Assembly: GCA_022578965.1 (NCBI GenBank) | Contig: MU400506.1 | Span: forward strand, 62,001 to 126,000 | Length of the DNA: 64,000 nt | Source of the DNA: Xylaria sp. FL1777 | Taxonomy: Eukaryota; Ascomycota; Sordariomycetes; Xylariales; Xylariaceae | Direction of reading: 5' to 3' | Shown here: positions 35,055 through 47,786 of the stretch, one piece after another | Layout: each line of letters starts with the position of its first letter | How positions within the stretch are numbered: position 1 is the first letter of the stretch | The notes under the pieces: generated by a model | Told to the model about the DNA's origin: nothing | Databases searched by the model: none | What the model saw: the letters and a program-made list of their open reading frames with translations, nothing else | Translations under genes and position numbers: made by a program

Positions 35055-36299
35055 TCAATCGAGATCCTTCTTGCGAACTATGATGTAGCCTTGGCTCAGG
35101 AGCCGCGGGTCGCCCATCTCCTCCTCGAAAATCAGGTCCTCTACCGCCTTGCGCTGCCGCGCATCCGACACGACGCTGCTGATGTCCGTGTCTTGTGCCT
35201 CGGCCAGCCGCAGGATCCGCACCAGGGCGTCGCCGATCTTCTCGCCCATGAAATCGTAGCCCGCCGCTTGAAGGTGCACTCCGTCTGGATTCCAATATTT
35301 GACTCGGTCTTCCGGGGTCATGTCATGATAAGGCAGTTCCTTGAAGAGGTCAAAGTGGAAGCTGGAATTTCTATAAGTTAGAGAAGGAAGAGGATAGAGT
35401 GATCACAGTGCACTTAGTCGTCTGTATAAGACATAGAGCGTGGCTTGTGAGATCGAATAAGATCATGGACTTGTTGAAGGAGGAATAGGAATATCACCTA
35501 CAAATTCTCCTCCTCGTAGCTCCTGATCGCGTCGTTGACTTCGTTCCGTCTCTCCGTGATGCTGGGAAACGTCCCCGCGGTCTCCAGTATCGTGAGCCCT
35601 AGGACTTTACTCCCATTCACCAACGGGATATCCCAGACGCGCTTTAGACCCTCAATGATGTGCTCTGCTTCTTTGCCCCATCCAAGGTCGCTAGGTCCCG
35701 GGTTTATTAGTCCAAGGCTAGTGCATTTGAGTAAGGCACGGGGCTGATTCCCGTGTCTTTTATTTATCATCTGGGGATTATGTATGTACTATGGCTGTGT
35801 AGCGGAATATACGTACTTTGTCCCACCCAGCACAATGGTCCAGTCGTATGGGTGCTGTGCTAATGCCCCTAGATAAACATCCACGTTAGCCCCGCAATCA
35901 TGGCGTGTAATTACTTACCTAGGTAGTTGAAGTGAATGGAGACATCAATCATTTGAGACGTCTCCTAGAAAAAAAAAAAGGAAAGACGGGTATGAAGTAG
36001 AACTCGTGTATCCAACTTAATTTAGACACTTCACACTGCTAGCATGAACGGGGCCACTTACAGCTTGCCTCCATCCGAGGGAGGTACTGGCCGTCAGTCA
36101 CGAGATCGCCGGGTAACCCCTCGACCTCGCACTCGACTCTGCGTCCGGGGAACGCCTGCTGGATCTTGTCGGCTAGCATGAGGGCATACGAATGGCCCAT
36201 CGGGTACCCATAAGTGAGGGAGTCGCCGAAGCACAGGATACGGAGGGGCGGCTCGGTGCTGTTCCTGAGATATCTATTAAGCATAGCGTGGCCCGGCAT
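35055..36299 (-). CDS. SGNH/GDSL-family hydrolase (esterase/lipase-like)
   Basis: Serine hydrolase of the SGNH superfamily acting on esters; the substrate is unknown. Four exons: 36299-36062, 35868-35817, 35690-35502, 35370-35055, giving 264 aa. The joins restore RMEASWALAQHPYDW, VLGGTNDLGWGKE and YEEENLNSSFHFDL. Block I is FGDSLTYGY with catalytic Ser27; block III is GGTND with Asn97; block V is NPDGVHL with Asp189 and His192. The oxyanion Gly lies in GLPGDLVTDG. No signal peptide is visible, so it is probably intracellular. Translation could also begin at the Met at residue 6. A 46-nt segment in the first intron has good splice sites but would introduce a stop (listed separately). Confidence 0.9.
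35919..35964 (-). other. Candidate poison cassette exon in SGNH hydrolase intron 1
   Basis: Within the 193-nt first intron, a 46-nt segment is bounded by a polypyrimidine tract plus CTAG acceptor (TTTTTTTTTTCTAG) and a donor G|GTAAGT. Including it would give a TGA at the first codon after the junction and shift the frame. Skipping it gives the correct protein. Confidence 0.4.
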
Positions 36300-37786
36300 G
36301 TTTCTTTTCTTTTCTTTTTCTTTTTTCTTTTTTTTGGTTGCTCGTCTCTTCCTGTCTGTAGTCTACGATTACGGTAGGTATTTGCGGAAACGTGCGTTGT
36401 CTTCAGTCAAGAGCGGAGATAACGCAGGGGCCGTACTCATATAGTGTAGGCAGGCTCTCTGCGGCTGAAGTGCTGCGTTTGGTTCCGACGGCAATGCCAA
36501 GGTCGAGGTCGAGGTCCACACACGGAGAGCGTTGCGCTGTTGGTGGAGCTCAAGGTCGACTTGTTGAAGCCCGCCCTCTTTATTGTGTAAAGAAAGCCAG
36601 GAGGGGCTGTGATGGTGTCACCGGTATTTCCGGTAGGAGCCACGTCTCGCTGGGACTATCTATTGTCTTATGAGAGAAGTCTAATGTTGCTCGGGCACGT
36701 GCCGATAGAGCGTGTATCTTGAATCAAGGGATCTCGTGTGGAGATCTAGAGATTACCGGCACCTGCTGTATCGAATGAAAGGCGGAGTAGCGTATTAGAT
36801 AGCAGCAGGAGCCGATAGAAGAAAAGGAAATCGATAAAACCGAAGGCTGGCTGAAATCGAAGAGACGAACGAATAGAAAAGTGAAACTAAAGTAGATAAT
36901 CCTGGTGTTGCATCTGGGGGGCAGAGCCTTGGTTAGTCGGTAGGTTTGACAGGCGAACTGCTTGCTGTAGTTTGGAGTTGATGAACGGCAGGGATGGATG
37001 AATATCTACCTACCTACCTAAGTACCTACCTATGTAGGTAGATGAGATACTCCGGAGAGAGCAGCCTTTACGTCCCGTGGTCACGGCATATGGTAGCAGA
37101 CGCCTAGTATTGATCGATAAGACTAAAACGTGGGGTAAGACCGATAAATACCTATATGCACGTGTTGTGTACCTATATACGATGTGCCTACATGCATGCT
37201 TCACATGCAGTGCTGTTACACTCTAGGTCAAGCTTACCTAGGTACCCATTTACAGTTGACTGTACATGTATAAGATACAACCTTAAGTATATGTACATAG
37301 TATGGAGGTACGGTACATAGGGGCTCTGCTTGTAGGTTAGTCTAGGCAACCTACTAGAGCACTAATTTACAATCTAGTAACATCGAATCCTAGGGGTTAC
37401 GGTCGGTACATCACTTGCCACTACCTACTATGTAGGCAGACACAACTAAGTATACCCAGATTGACAAAGCTTATAATTGATGGTAACAAAACAAAATGGT
37501 ACCGTATTGGTATTTATTCTAAATTAAAGAAAACCAGCCTTAGTCATGCCGCTGAATGCTTTGTAAACGCTTAAGAGTAGAATGCGTGACCCACAGAACC
37601 AAAATACCAGCATACGCCTTATTCCCCAACATGCAAACCAGCCATGACCTCTTTCTCATGCATTGCTATCCTTGCATCTTTACAATCGACCAGACGAAGA
37701 GTTCTGTTGTCGAAATACCCCTAAACTGCTAGACCAGAACCTACGCGCCTATGTACAATTTTCCCCCCCTCGTTGTCCTTGTCCTT
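36300..37786. other. Intergenic region between SGNH hydrolase and Caf120-like gene
   Basis: Promoter of the hydrolase with a CTTTT-rich tract at 36302-36336, then AT-rich sequence with TACCTACCTACC runs at 37007-37045 and 37235-37250. No gene is seen. Confidence 0.6.
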
Positions 37787-40700
37787 CTAAAAGGCCTGCC
37801 CGTGATATGGGCTGTATCCATTGGCTCTGCCGGAGCCGCCCTTTGGCCCGGGTGAGAATGGTGGTGATGACGAGAACTGGCCTTGAGGCGACATGAAACG
37901 TGGATCTATATTGCCTGGTGGAGGTGATCGAAAGCCACCAGAGCCAGGCGCCCAATTCCCGTCTTGTTCAACACCACCGTAGCCGCGAGACAACCCGAAG
38001 CCTTGTTGTCGAGGCGACGGTGGAACCATACCCCTACCCATGTTGGAATACATACCAGCGGGTGGTGGGATACTAGGTGAAGATGCCATTGGTTGTTGGT
38101 ATTGTGGGTAGGTCGGCTGCTGTTGTTGTCGCTGAATGGCGTTTTGGGCGGCTGGACTGGCCCAACCATGTTTCATCTGTTCCCTACCGCGCTCACGGAC
38201 TTCAATTGCGCCTACAAGTCCCCCGCCAGTCTGCGGCGCATTTTTGTTCCCCGCCATATTAATGAGAGGTGTGCCAGTGATCCGTGCGACATGCTCCTGC
38301 TCACGGGCGGACAAATGTGACTCGCCTTGCGATTGCTGGCCGCCCAGGACGGCACCTGCGCCGCGAGACCCGGGCCTCTGGAACAACTCTCCAGATTTCG
38401 GGCGTTGGAGAAGTTCCCCAGCCCCTCGAGAGCTTGGACGCTGTAGGAGATCGTAGGAACTGTTCCGCGAATGCGCCGTTCCAATGTGGTCTTTCTCTTG
38501 ACTGCGACCAAGCGGGGGGGTTGGTGTACCAGCACGATAACCGGCAAGAGTATTGCCAGACGAATGCCGTTGATGGGCATACAGAGGCGTTGCTGTCGCC
38601 GCTCTTTGTTGAACAAACTCCTCGGCAGAAAGACCCGGACCGCCTGAACCAGGGGAGCCAGCAGTTGCGCCGGCTGGCTGCCAGATTATACTCTTTCGCA
38701 CGTTTTCTTCGGAGCCTTGTCGGCTATGCGAGGCTTCAGGCATGAGGGGCCGTTGAGGGAGCGCCGCGGCTGGTGACTGAGCTCTGTGACCAGATGAGTT
38801 TGAAGTTTGTGAAACTCCAATGCTACTCGGTGGAGGCATAGTTCGCGGCGCTGCGGCGTAATTAAGAGTAGGGCCGAAATCGATGCCTGGAATTTCAAAG
38901 CTAGACCCGCCGGGTCGAGCCAACGGCTCTTCTGCAGCGCCTACTGTTTTCAATACACCAGCTCTAGGCCGTTCAACAACCGACGAAGAGGTCCCAGTTG
39001 ATGGTCGTGAACTGGCATAGTCAGGGCTCGAAGTAGACGCACCATCGTCATATCGGCTACTAGCCTGGCTGAGTATCGTGTCATAACGCAGAATGCCAAG
39101 CTGAGGAGCAGGATTGCCTGCATTTTGAGGACGAACTTGTCCAAACCCTTCAGCATCTATTCGATGACCTGTGAAACTAATACTGCTTTCTGATTCTGTC
39201 ACTGGGGTCACGTTGTCTGTTCCTGACCGTTGCTGAAGGCTATCTGACCGGGACGGTAATGGTTTTCTATGAATGGGTGAAGTATCCAGGGGAGGTAAAT
39301 GTCCCGCGCGATTAGGTGGAGGGGATCGGGGTTCGCCTCTACCGCCTGGCCCGGGAGGACCTGGGTGGTACCCACCGGAGGTGCCTTGAGGTCCGTTACC
39401 AGGATAACCGCGGCCGGGAGCTGCCATGTTCGGCGGTGGGCGACCGCGGCCCCTGCCGGGTGGTGGCATACCAGGAGGACCAGGCGGCGGTCCAGCAGGC
39501 GGCGGTCCACGATAGGCTGGATGATTACCTTGATGACCATAATTAGGTGGGCCGGGAGGTCGATTCCCTGTGGCAGTTCCTGGCCTTGAGGTCGGGGTCT
39601 TTGGCCGACCAGTAGGGGTCGGGCCGCGGGAGTTAGATTGAGTACCTGCTGCTGGGTTGAACGGAGATCTTGATCGTTGCGAAGCCGGGTCTACGTTAAA
39701 GGGGGGACCCGGAGATCGTGGGGGACGAGATCCAAAGTCAGCAGGCATACCTGTGGGGTTGGCATGTAAATGGACGGGAGGATGGCCACGTTGGTCAGGA
39801 TCTTGACGAGATGTTTCATTATGCTCTTCGCTATTCGTCTCACTCTCAGGAGACCATACGCCTTGGCCAACAGATACGTTTCCAGCGTTAGCAAGCTGTT
39901 CTATCGTGTTGAGGGACAACCGACTGTTAGCACGACGCATTTCTGGTGAGTGATATGGTGGATTGTTGGGCTTGTCTCCAGGGGCATGAGAGAATGTTGG
40001 CGGCTGAGAAACTGGTTCTGGAGTCTGCATCCTTCGTATGCCATCAAAATCGCGGATTGGTGTCCCTGTTCTTTCTTCGTCTGAGCTCGCTGGTTCTGGG
40101 GCGGCTGGAAAATCGGCCACGAAGGGATGCGTGGGGTTGGGACTAAATCCAGGGCTCGGACTCGTAGAATACGGGCTATCATTATGAGGAGGAACTTGTG
40201 GCGGGATGGGTCCGGCAAGATGTGGATCAGACGGGTTCTGAACTTCATTTGTGACTACCGGGCGCGAACCAAGAGACATAGATCGTGATGTTCGAACAGT
40301 CGGTGGTGGTGCCTCATCAGCGAAACCTACTCGAGGTTTAGCATTCCCACCCGCCGCAGGGCCGAAACTAAGCCGTTTCGTGCGGCTATTTGCTCGACTT
40401 GCAGTACTACTCTCACTTTCATCTGTCGCAGTGTTCATTCGAGTTCCAGTCAGTTCTTTTAACTTTTTCCTCCACTCCCTTTCGTTCCGGGTTGCGTTTC
40501 CATCGGTCTCTATCAAACTTGACACATCCAGCAATTCAAGGTATCCATAACGCTTGTGTTTGGGCATCGCGAACATCAAAGATCTTGAATCCAACACACT
40601 GGCAACCAACCGCCCTGGGCGACCGTATAGTCCAAAGGTATCCCAGGTAGGAAACAAAAATCGCAGCATCATTTCGAATCCGCTAACTGCAGGGTTTACT

Positions 40701-42078
40701 TCCGGCATAATAAAAACGAAACCTTCGGTGGACGAAGGGGGATCGGCGTGTATTGTAATATCACCCTCGATCTTGATTAAAGTAGATGCATCAATCAAAG
40801 ATTTAGATTGTGGATATAACGCGTATGCGGAATAGGCGTCATTAATTGTCGCTATGGGCTGCAGTTTCTTCTGCTTTTTGCCATCTTTTCTTTGGTCGTA
40901 AAATTTGATGTCGCCTTTAAGGATGGGGGGGTGTGATCGATCATACGGGTTCTTCTTCTTGTGCTCCTTCATTGCCTTCTGATATTCCTTCTCATCTGGT
41001 GGCGAGATGACACACCAACAACGTCTCCAAGGGACACCGGCACCGAACCGAACTCTGACCCATTGATCTATGTGAATTCGTGATCTTTCCATAATTACAC
41101 CTATATTGTTTAGCTGTTTGCCCTTGCCTGCAATTAGTGCTCCTGTGTATGCCTCCTGAAGGGTAGAGTGCTCAAACATGGCAAGCCGAATACCGGAAGT
41201 CCACTGGATTAGAGATTGTCTAGAGTTAAAATGTAAAAGATAGCGATTTCTTCCCGCTGTTGAGATGCTAAGGATATTCTGTAAAGGCTGTTCATCGTTT
41301 GATCTCGTAGGTAAGGACTCAATCTGGGATGTGGTCAGCACAATGCGCTCAGTTACCATACGCTGAGACTTGATACTGTACCATTTTGATTGATGCGTCA
41401 GTGAGATTAATGAATTTAGGTAGAACCTCTCCGTTCTCGCCTGCAGCATCTAACTCGGCAGCGTCCCAGAGAGATAGGACCGTCCCTACCAGCTGTGCAA
41501 AGCATTCTGTCCATGTGCGATCGGGATTCGGCTTGCCCTCTGCATAATGTTAGAAATTCCATACACACGGCACCTCACGTCTTATTCCAATTTAACGTAC
41601 GGGTATTCTGGTCATCTAATTTGAGAAAATAGCCCTCCTGATACAGCTTGTTCGCATGGCTGTTGAGAAAAGTGAATATCGGCTGGAGCTCCGGGATTGT
41701 GTCTTGGTTGATATCCATGCGGGGCGGTTGGTAGGCCTGGACCATGGACAACGGGCGGGAGGAGCTGCGGCTGCGGGAACGGCTGTGGTCGGCAACAGTA
41801 ATGGGCGAATTGGTCAGCGGTGAGCTGTCATGGTCGACCCAGAGCGGCGAGGCCGGGACAGTTGATGACACGGCCCGAGTGTGGCCGCGGCGGTGGAAAA
41901 AGTCGCTTTTCGTGGCGGTGGGATTCTTGCCGGGGTAGAGCGACTGGCGATTCCCGAGGCTGGTTATTATGCCGTTCGGCGGCGTGGTCGGAGTCGAGGT
42001 AGAGTCGTCGTAGAGAGACTTCGGTTCGCTGCCAACAGAAGAATGCGAGCTGGAGAAATGGGACATAAACGAAAGCAC
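37787..42078 (-). CDS. PH-domain protein of the Caf120/Skg3 family
   Basis: Large protein, about 1390 aa, in three exons: 42078-41601, 41539-41382 and 41323-37787. Joins restore LDDQNTQGKPNPDRTWTECF and NLTDASIKMIESLPTRSN. Residues 1-135 are Ser-rich. A PH domain begins about residue 147 (YQEGYFLKL ... ECFAQLVGTVLSLWDAAEL) and runs to about 285; a second conserved block follows (RFGAGVPWRRCWCVISPP, KGDIKFYDQRKDGKK, GYLELLDVSSLIETDGNATR). The C-terminal 850 residues are Pro/Gly/Ser/Gln-rich and disordered, with PPGPP and GRGRPPP tracts. In yeast, Caf120 is linked to the Ccr4-Not complex and Skg3 to cell-wall and polarity functions; either role here is inference. Translation is assigned to the first ATG of the open frame. 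Confidence 0.85.
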
Positions 42079-45000
42079 TTGTGGTCACGAGGCAGCTGGT
42101 TAGCGCACCATAGCGTAGCAGCGGGTGTCTTGGTAGTTTGTCTTGGTGGTTTGTCGAGCTGTCAGGTGAATGAATTGTGATGACACTTGTACAGTAAGGG
42201 TCTCCGTATGACGAATGACGGAGCTGGCGTCCAAGGAACGACAAATAATGGCGAGGGATTGGCAGCTAGTAAAGGGGCGGGGTGCAAGGATGGGCTCAGG
42301 GCGGAGAGGACTGGGGAAACGTGAAGGTAGGATGGTGCAGGACGGTGCAGGACTGATGCAGGACGGTTGACATGCTGCATCGCCGTGGATAGCGGATAGC
42401 GGATAGCGGGCGAGTTACAGTGGACGTCGGGGAGGACGTCGGGCTGTGCTTGCCACTGTGGTGCGGTGCTTGTTCAAGTCGCTTCAGGGTCTACACTAAA
42501 CGGCAGCCTGGGCGCATTGCCTGATTTCGTCTGAATCAGCACCCACCACGGTGCAAGGGAGCTGTGGAACCCCCTGGCCACTACCAACCCACCAACCCAG
42601 CAGAGAGAAATGAGTGACGATGACGATGTTTCAATTGCTTTGTGTATGGGACCAACGAAGCCTCGCCTCTCGCCTGCCTCTGCACAGCAGACGGTCAGAA
42701 GATTTCCCCCTAGTCCTTCATCAAAAGGTCCTAGGGAAAGTAGCTGCGGACGTTGTTGCTGCGCCGTCCCAAGAAGCCAGAGATATGGTCTCGACACGGA
42801 AGCAGACGGGGCATTGTCGTGCCTACACTAGCTTGGTCACAAACTGCTCGTTGCTTGGCTTGTAATGCGCGAGTCCTTTCATCTGCGATGAACACTTGTA
42901 CATGGGCAGAGCTACTTGCTGGGGTACGAGTGTGGACTCGAAGGACAAGTGTGACGATTTACAATCCTTCAACCAGGCACTCGGGAGACGAGTGGGAATC
43001 CAAAAAAGAAAATGGGGATGAACATATACTAACCACGTTTCCTGACCATTTTGTCTACCTCAACTCCCAGTCAGGCATCCGAGGAACCCAGCAAACTGAA
43101 ATCACCCTCCGGGGCTTTAAGTTCGAGGCTGCTTTACGTAGACGCCGGCTCGAGTGCAAAAGGCCAAGATATTAGGTGGCCCTCGAAGAACGAACTGGTC
43201 GGTCACTCCGCTGTCCGTCCGTGTTGCCGGTGGAAGATGGGACAAATGACGTACAAAAAGAAGGGAAATTAATAACAATATAAACTAAACAATATAAAAA
43301 TTTTTGAGGGTGTTGAAAACTTGTACGACCAACCACCCAGTTTCGCGCCCGGCCAAAAAAGTACCGACGGTAAGTCAGCACGCGCGACTGTAGTGTGACT
43401 GTATCAGGAGAATGTGGGCACGAGTGAGTTTTGTAGCTTCACGGGATCCGGGTGGCACCGCATGCGCGATATCCACACCGACACGCAAATACGAATTAAT
43501 GGAATGCCATCCACGTCAGAATAGGGGAAGGTCTCAGATGTTGGGTGTTTGCTATCTGAGTCGACAGTCTGCGCCTGCGACTGGCTCGACTGGCCTGCTT
43601 TGACCGTTTCCTGGTTCTGCTGATCGCTTGGTATCGATTCAACACGAGAGAGTGGACGCCTCTAAGGTCGGCACCGCCTTCTTGGCATGAACAAAGGCCT
43701 GGACTGCTGCGTATGTAGGTTAGATTAATGCTGGCAGTGATGCTGTGGCTGTACAGCTGCCAGTACCGATTCAAGGAGCATGAGGCACTAGTGACGTATA
43801 CGCATATACGTACGTAACCACAGGTATAAGTGTATTATAGGTCCTACAATGTTGTAGTGCAAACTACACTCTTTTTGTGTGCCTTGTCGGTCACGGAAGC
43901 GCCGGGTATTGAATTTGGTAGTTTTTTGGTAGTGATGTTGGGTTCCTAGAATGTAGAAAAGAGTTGGTTAAAAAATCCAAGACATAGGGCAACGATAAAG
44001 AAAGGCGTCGGCCGAGCCGGGTCAAAGCTGGATGACTGGATGAAAATGAAAACGAGAGACAAGACAATGTTTTAAGAGAATTGCTACACGCCATCTGTTG
44101 AGGCTCCTCGTCCTTTAAAGCTGATGGTGTGCCTGGTGCTAGGTACCGTACTGTATACACCGCACGCCAAACTCTTGATTTCTCCCGCTTAACCCCTGCG
44201 AGCAAGGGCGATTCCAAGGGCGCCAGGTCGACCCTTGTGCGCATCAGTCTTTGAGCTAAGTAATCGGCAGCAACCGGATGGTGCGGCACCATTATTGAGC
44301 AGTATCAATACTAGCTAAACCCATCGTGGATACATTACGTCAGTTGGCTGCTAAGTGTCGTCGAAGAGGGCAAAGGATACCTACTAGTTTTGTTGGACTA
44401 TTCCTTTCATGGTGTCGTGTATTGTCTAACTTTCGTTAAATCAAATAAATTTAGTCCGTTTCGTACTTTACTAGTGTAGAGGGAGAAAATGCTGTACCAA
44501 AGTCATTGAATAGCCTCACGGTGTTTGTATGAAGGAGCTACTCAAGATATAATTACCATTCCGCGCGTTAACGAGGCATATTTTCCCTTTAAAGCTGTCG
44601 TTCTGCTTCATCGGTCAATGTATACCGAGATGTGGGAATTTTTACTTGCATGTAGTACCATGAGTACCATGCCTTAGTGAATATTCTTCCAAGTCCGTGG
44701 CTGGTTCTACTCAGTAGTGTCAATGCTAAGATACTAGCATCTGGCGTTATCAATTTACCCAATATTACCTAGTAATAATATGGGATCTAGATAGGCTACA
44801 ATACACCATCTCGTATCTTGACTGCCTAGTCTAGTTAAGTGTCTAATGCGAATACGTGTTGAGGTAGTTACCATAAATGCCCCAAGTGCAAACCCCTGGT
44901 ATTATACACTGAGTTCCAGACATACCATGACGCCAGGTAATCTACCGGTACTACGTACAATATAAAACTGCGCCGAGAAGTGCTGGTTAAAAACAAGGGT

Positions 45001-45854
45001 CTGGCTTTAGCTGCTTGACAGCTCAGCGCTTTCTTAAGCATGATATGGTTAGCAGGCACCGACGATCCCTTCCAAGCTCACTCATGTCTAAATTTGTAAA
45101 TTGAGGATGCGAAAAGATTCGGTCTCCTACTGCTTATCTACAGCAGCGAGGACGTAATTGTTACAGGGTACTCTGTACCTGTCATCAATATAATCATAAA
45201 TGATTGACAATATTTGCCATAATTATTCCAAACGGCCTCGTATAAACATTGTGTGGTGAGATCACTATGCCACTATACATCTTACCGTTGGTGTGCTAGC
45301 TAAGCTTATTAATCAGCACACACAATCTCACCAAAACAAGACGATGTCCCTTCCTGGTATACTAATACTAACTATTCTCTTACTCCTTATGTTAGTTTTT
45401 GGTGAAGCGTGATTTTATACTGAGTATTAGTACCTTCTAGGCGAAGTCATATTTGTCGAAGGCATTTTTAAGATAATAAAACGTGCTTTGCCCGTTGTGT
45501 CGAGCGCGTCTAGGGGTGACTACGGAAAAAGATAGAGAAGAAAAGGGTGTTTAAGCTGAGAAAGAGTGAGCGCCAGGTCCCCACACTGTCGGTCTGAGGC
45601 ACTGTTAGTTAGGTAGTAGGTAGGGACTCACTTTATCACATGCATCTGTCTCTTCCTCATCTAACTACTACTGTACGTAGCTAGTATAGTTAGACATCTC
45701 AACAATGCAGGGGTTCCAGGGGCGATACTAACTTTACATCATAATTATCGATAGGCCATGCCACCATTATCGGGACATCAGTTCCACCTCATAATGTGAA
45801 TAGCACTCCCTTCTCGAGTAGTATTCCTTTCTCTGGCCTACGCGTGCGTGCATC
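42079..45854. other. Long intergenic region, no supported gene
   Basis: Divergent spacer of 3.8 kb between the Caf120-like gene and the PTC7-like gene. The first 700 bp are GC-richer and likely leader and promoter of the Caf120-like gene. Several 60-140-codon frames on both strands show no domain or codon bias. Small hairpins occur at 45250-45335 (GTGTGCT ... AGCACAC and GGTGAGAT ... ATCTCACC). No gene is seen. Confidence 0.5.
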
Positions 45855-47154
45855 GTGGGGATGAGGAGGTCACCTCTCCCCGCGTTGGCCTCTATCCTAG
45901 GTCCGATGCGACGGCCATGCTACCGTATCTACTCCTCTTCAATTCAACAATTCAGCTTGATATCTTCCACTAGCGCAGCAAGCAGTACCAGCGACGTCAC
46001 CCCACCTCTTCCTGACTCTCATTCAAGGCTTCCTTTTCATTTCGAGACTGGCGTTGCCCTTTTCGCAAAACGCTCACCTAGACCGTTTCCCCCGCCTTTT
46101 CTATCACCACCTTCCGGCTCCTTTTCGGATCCGCTGAGCACCCATCACCAGAGTCGTGACAGGCGTGTATTTGTTCATGGCGAGCTCATTCGGGGATACA
46201 CAAATGGAGACGATGCCGTCTACGCCAGCGATAACTTTATATGCGCCAATGATGGGGTCGGCGCATGGTCATCTCGGCCGAGAGGCCACGCGGGGTAACG
46301 CACTTCTTGCCGTCAGCAAGCGCTTCGATACTCGTTACTAACATTACTTTAAGTCTGTGGTCTCGGTTAATCCTACACTTCTGGGTGGGAGCTATGGAGG
46401 AGGATATTGCTAAAGCTCGACCACCTGGCTCCTTATACCAGCCAGACCCGAAACGATATTTGCAAATAGCATACGAGCGAACGCTTGAGGCCACATCCGA
46501 ACCTAGCGACTGCCTAGGAACAACAACGGCTGCTGGTGCGCAGCTCTTCTATAAAGGCGACTTGAAGAATGCGGAATCGAACATAATACCACTGCTATAT
46601 GTGACAAATCTAGGCGACTCCAAAGTCATGGTTGTCCGTGCTAAAAGCGGGAAAATAATATATAAGACAACAGAACAATGGCATTGGTTCGACTGTCCAA
46701 GACAGCTTGGCACGAACAGTCCAGACACTCCAAACCAGAATGCGACGGTCGAGATTGTAGAGCTCGCTGAAGGAGATATATGTCTCGCAATGTCTGACGG
46801 AGTCACCGATAATCTCTGGGAGCACGAGATTATCGATAATGTGTCGAAAAGCGTGCAACGTTGGGAGGCTGGGGAAGGCGGTCAAGCTTACGGCGATCGT
46901 ACTCATGGCGCAAACGGTGGTATGATATTTGTCGCTGAGGAGCTCATGAAGGCGGCGAGAGCAGTTGCAACCGACCCCTTTGCGGAGAGTCCATTCATGG
47001 AACACGCCATCGAAGAAGGACTGGCTAGTTCAGGTGGTGAGTTGCGTCGTTTTAGTATCATGACCAATTATAGAGACTAATGGGCATTGATTCAGGTAAA
47101 CTTGACGACATCAGTGTTGTAGCAGGGTTATGCAAACGCAATACGACTATGTAG
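45855..47154 (+). CDS. PP2C-type protein phosphatase, Ptc7-like, mitochondrial
   Basis: Metal-dependent Ser/Thr phosphatase. Exons 45855-46294, 46354-47036 and 47096-47154 give 393 aa. Intron 1 has a TACTAAC branch site; the joins restore RPRGHAGLWSRLILHFW and SSGGKLDDISVVAG. Residues 1-45 look like a mitochondrial presequence (Arg-rich, no acids). PP2C motifs: NGDDAVYASDN and ICANDGVGAW (metal ligands), TTAAGAQL, YVTNLGDSKVMVVR, AMSDGVTDNLWE and the C-terminal KLDDISVVAG with the last metal-binding Asp. In yeast, Ptc7 dephosphorylates Coq7 and promotes ubiquinone synthesis; the same role is plausible here. The last exon is only 59 nt. Confidence 0.9.
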
Positions 47155-47786
47155 GTTGAAAGGATTTCTATCCATTTTGGGCAGTTAACATATTAGATGG
47201 CACATTGGGAAGCACTATCACTAGTATGGGCGTTCGAGTACGTTTATATTTCTAGACTACTAGGTAGTAGGCGGTAATGTTCGGAGGCAACACGGCTTGA
47301 GTGGGCCTTTCGGCACGGATCCGCGCATAGGCGGACGGATAACTTGTTCCGTGTCGGCATATTATATGTAATGTAATCTTAAGACAAGCAAAAATAAGAG
47401 AAAATAAAATCAATAAGAGAAAAAACAATAAGAAGAGAAGTGCAAATATGCCAACTGGTAGGAACAGTTCTAAACTGAATTTCATTGATCAAAACTGCAC
47501 TCAGCTACGGAAGTAGAGACCCGTTATCTGGTAGTGGGGTGTCTAGGCCCACTACCTTAGTACCATGTAGGTATGTATAATTACTATCGATAAGGTTGGA
47601 ACAGTACCAAAGTACATCGTCTCTGAAAAAGCTCTTATCTGGAAACTTCATCTTTTACGATTTGAGCTAAACCACTACACTTCCCTTTCCGAATGATAGT
47701 AAAAAGGACGCCTTGTTAGGTCTAATGTCAATGATGAACCAGATCATAACAATAGCCACTCAGGTCAAGTAGCAAAACACGGAAGG
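47155..47786. other. Intergenic region between PTC7-like gene and UTP23
   Basis: Tandem-gene spacer, AT-rich, with an AAATAAGAGAAAATAAAATC-type purine tract near 47390-47440. No gene is seen. Confidence 0.6.

Noticed and set aside
38284..38745. Open frames antisense to the Caf120-like gene (also 39208-39589 and 40251-40550)
   Set aside because: Shadows of the GC- and Pro-rich coding sequence on the other strand; the minus-strand protein has the PH-domain motifs.
45249..45335. Nested small hairpins resembling a third inverted-repeat element or tRNA
   Set aside because: Arms are only 7-9 bp, no cloverleaf or pol III boxes, and no target-site duplication.
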